Source: Hylemonella gracilis ATCC 19624 (lineage in GTDB: Bacteria; Pseudomonadota; Gammaproteobacteria; Burkholderiales; Burkholderiaceae_C). From it: a stretch of DNA of 36,754 nucleotides. The notes under the pieces were generated by a model. It did not search any database. It was not told the DNA's origin and was given only the letters and a program-made list of their open reading frames with translations. A program made the translations under genes and the position numbers. The stretch covers positions 1 through 36,754 of the forward strand of contig NZ_AEGR01000058.1 in assembly GCF_000211835.1 (NCBI RefSeq). Reading direction: 5' to 3'. Shown in pieces: positions 35,642 through 36,754 of the stretch; the first letter of the stretch is position 1; each line of letters starts with the position of its first letter.

Positions 35642-36589
35642 ATGACCGAACCCAAGCTCAACCATGTCTCTTGCCCCGGTGCCGCCGTGGGCAGCCGTGA
35701 CGGAACCCACCGCATGGCCTATTGGCAATGGGGGCGGGACGATGCACCCCACGTGGTGCTCTGTGTGCACGGCCTGTCGCGTCAGGGACGCGATTTCGAC
35801 GTGCTGGCGCGTGCCTTGCTCGATGCGGCCGGGGGGGCTTCGGGTGATCTGCGCATCGTCTGTCCGGACGTGGTCGGCCGTGGGCGCAGCGATTGGCTGG
35901 CCGATCCCATGGGCTACCAGATTCCTGCGTACGCGATGGACATGGCCGTCCTGCTGGGCGCTTTGAAACCGGTCACGCTGGATTGGCTGGGCACCAGCAT
36001 GGGAGGCCTGATTGGTTTGGCCTTGCTGGGGCAGGCCGCCTTGCAGCCCGCGGCGCTGCCGGTGACCCTTCCGATCCGCAAGCTGGTGCTCAACGACGTC
36101 GGCCCCGTCATCGCCTGGGCCGCGTTGCAACGCATCGGCACCTACCTCGGTGCCCCCCTGCATTTCGACACCGTGGAGCAAGCCGCCGAGGCCTTGCGCC
36201 TGATTTCCACCGGCTTTGGACCGCACACGCGCGAGCAGTGGCTGGATCTGACCCGCCCCATGCTCAAGCCCGCGCCGCGGCAGGCGGACAAGGGTGCGGG
36301 GTATGTGCTGCATTACGACCCGGCCATTGCCGCGCCTTACCGGCAGATGACCCCCGAGACCGCGGCCGCGGGCGAGGCCTTGCTGTGGCAGATGTACGAC
36401 GCCATCAGGGCCGACACCTTGCTGTTGCGCGGACAGGATTCTGATCTGCTGTCCGCCGAAACCGCGCAGGCCATGGCCCGACGCGGCCCCAGGGCACGGG
36501 TGCTGGAGTTCGCGGGCGTGGGGCATGCACCGACCCTGGTCGCTGACAACCAGGTGCACGCGGTGCGAGAGTTTTTGCTGGGCTCTTGA
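35642..36589 (+). CDS. Alpha/beta hydrolase
   Basis: A 315-residue alpha/beta-hydrolase-fold protein. HG in VLCVHGLSRQGRDFDVL (about residues 39-55) begins the oxyanion hole; the nucleophile is Ser 119 in DWLGTSMGGLIGLALL (G-x-S-x-G); the catalytic His is near 295 in FAGVGHAPTL. The acid is likely the Asp in LLRGQDSDLL. No signal peptide is visible. Substrate is unknown. ATG 35642 is used because the upstream in-frame region (35591 onward) is Arg/Pro-rich and not conserved in character. The gene is followed after 12 bases by the probable relA, an order I recall from Comamonadaceae. Confidence 0.85.
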   Translation: MTEPKLNHVSCPGAAVGSRDGTHRMAYWQWGRDDAPHVVLCVHGLSRQGRDFDVLARALLDAAGGASGDLRIVCPDVVGRGRSDWLADPMGYQIPAYAMDMAVLLGALKPVTLDWLGTSMGGLIGLALLGQAALQPAALPVTLPIRKLVLNDVGPVIAWAALQRIGTYLGAPLHFDTVEQAAEALRLISTGFGPHTREQWLDLTRPMLKPAPRQADKGAGYVLHYDPAIAAPYRQMTPETAAAGEALLWQMYDAIRADTLLLRGQDSDLLSAETAQAMARRGPRARVLEFAGVGHAPTLVADNQVHAVREFLLGS

Positions 36590-36601
36590 TGGCAGAGCAG
36601 C

Positions 36602-36754
36602 ATGAAAAGTCAGACCGCTGAACGAGCGGCGGAGCGCGCCGAATCCGCGGCCGCTCTGATCACCGTCGCCACCGACGCCGCACCTGCGGGCGCATCCGCA
36701 CCCTCGCTGGCTGGCTCGGCCATTGCGCGCGCGCGCGCCTTCGCCGAGCCACTG
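36602..36754 (+). CDS. relA: Probable RelA/SpoT-family (p)ppGpp synthetase, first 51 codons
   Basis: Open frame from ATG 36602 to the end of the window. The 51 residues seen (MKSQTAERAAERAESA ... AGSAIARARAFAEPL) are mostly an Ala-rich leader ending in a segment that resembles the start of the conserved part of Comamonadaceae RelA, where A-R-A-F-A-E-P-L leads into the HD-type region. That region lies beyond the window, so the call rests on the terminal segment and on the upstream hydrolase neighbour. If right, it makes or breaks the alarmone (p)ppGpp. No strong Shine-Dalgarno is seen. Confidence 0.5.
   Translation, partial: MKSQTAERAAERAESAAALITVATDAAPAGASAPSLAGSAIARARAFAEPL

Overview
This window looks like a high-GC chromosomal segment from a betaproteobacterium of the order Burkholderiales, most likely Comamonadaceae or a close relative. 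The assignment rests on gene order (rodZ-ispG-hisS-yfgM-bamB-der, then hfq-hflX-hflK-hflC-DUF2065-hisZ-purA, mfd next to ispDF, and an alpha/beta hydrolase just before a probable relA) and on protein style. No database search was possible. I see no rRNA, tRNA, CRISPR array, transposase, integrase or phage gene. The region is dense: no gap between genes exceeds 300 bases, and most genes have household roles.

Layout. From 1 to about 6.4 kb there is a + strand operon: the 3' end of rodZ, ispG (isoprenoids), hisS (tRNA charging), yfgM and bamB (envelope protein export and outer-membrane assembly) and der (ribosome assembly GTPase). From 6.5 to 14.3 kb, still on +, come hfq, hflX, hflK, hflC, a DUF2065 membrane protein, hisZ, purA and a phosphoribosyltransferase. 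From 14.3 to 17.8 kb lies a small apparent sulfur module: a YeiH-family exporter divergent from a LysR regulator, which is followed 16 bases later by a cystathionine beta-lyase. A DUF2189 membrane protein and a NodI/NodJ-type ABC-2 exporter pair fill 17.9-20.6 kb. At 20.7-23.1 kb, mnmH and a TesA-like esterase on - diverge from a YbbA-type ABC ATPase, and the two start codons physically overlap. rlmB follows on +.

From 24.0 to 26.1 kb there are less familiar genes: two small paralogous proteins with a shared C-terminal motif behind a near-consensus promoter, a DUF481 outer-membrane-type protein and an Mpo1-like membrane protein. A - strand operon mfd / CbiM-like permease / serB occupies 26.1-31.0 kb. 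It diverges from ispD-ispF. The last part holds an OmpR/EnvZ-type two-component system whose kinase has an unusual architecture, 3-hydroxybutyrate dehydrogenase, an alpha/beta hydrolase and the first 51 codons of a probable relA.

The points most worth a second look are the two small paralogues with the C-terminal 'N-x-x-GQ-x-x-GRL' signature (23986-24627), the histidine kinase that has a long cytoplasmic extension and almost no periplasmic loop (32513-33793), the overlapping divergent start codons at 22427-22430, the terminator-like hairpin directly in front of mfd (31062-31084), and the operator-like dyad between yeiH and its LysR regulator (15556-15576). I do not see a clearly new multi-gene defence or mobile system here.
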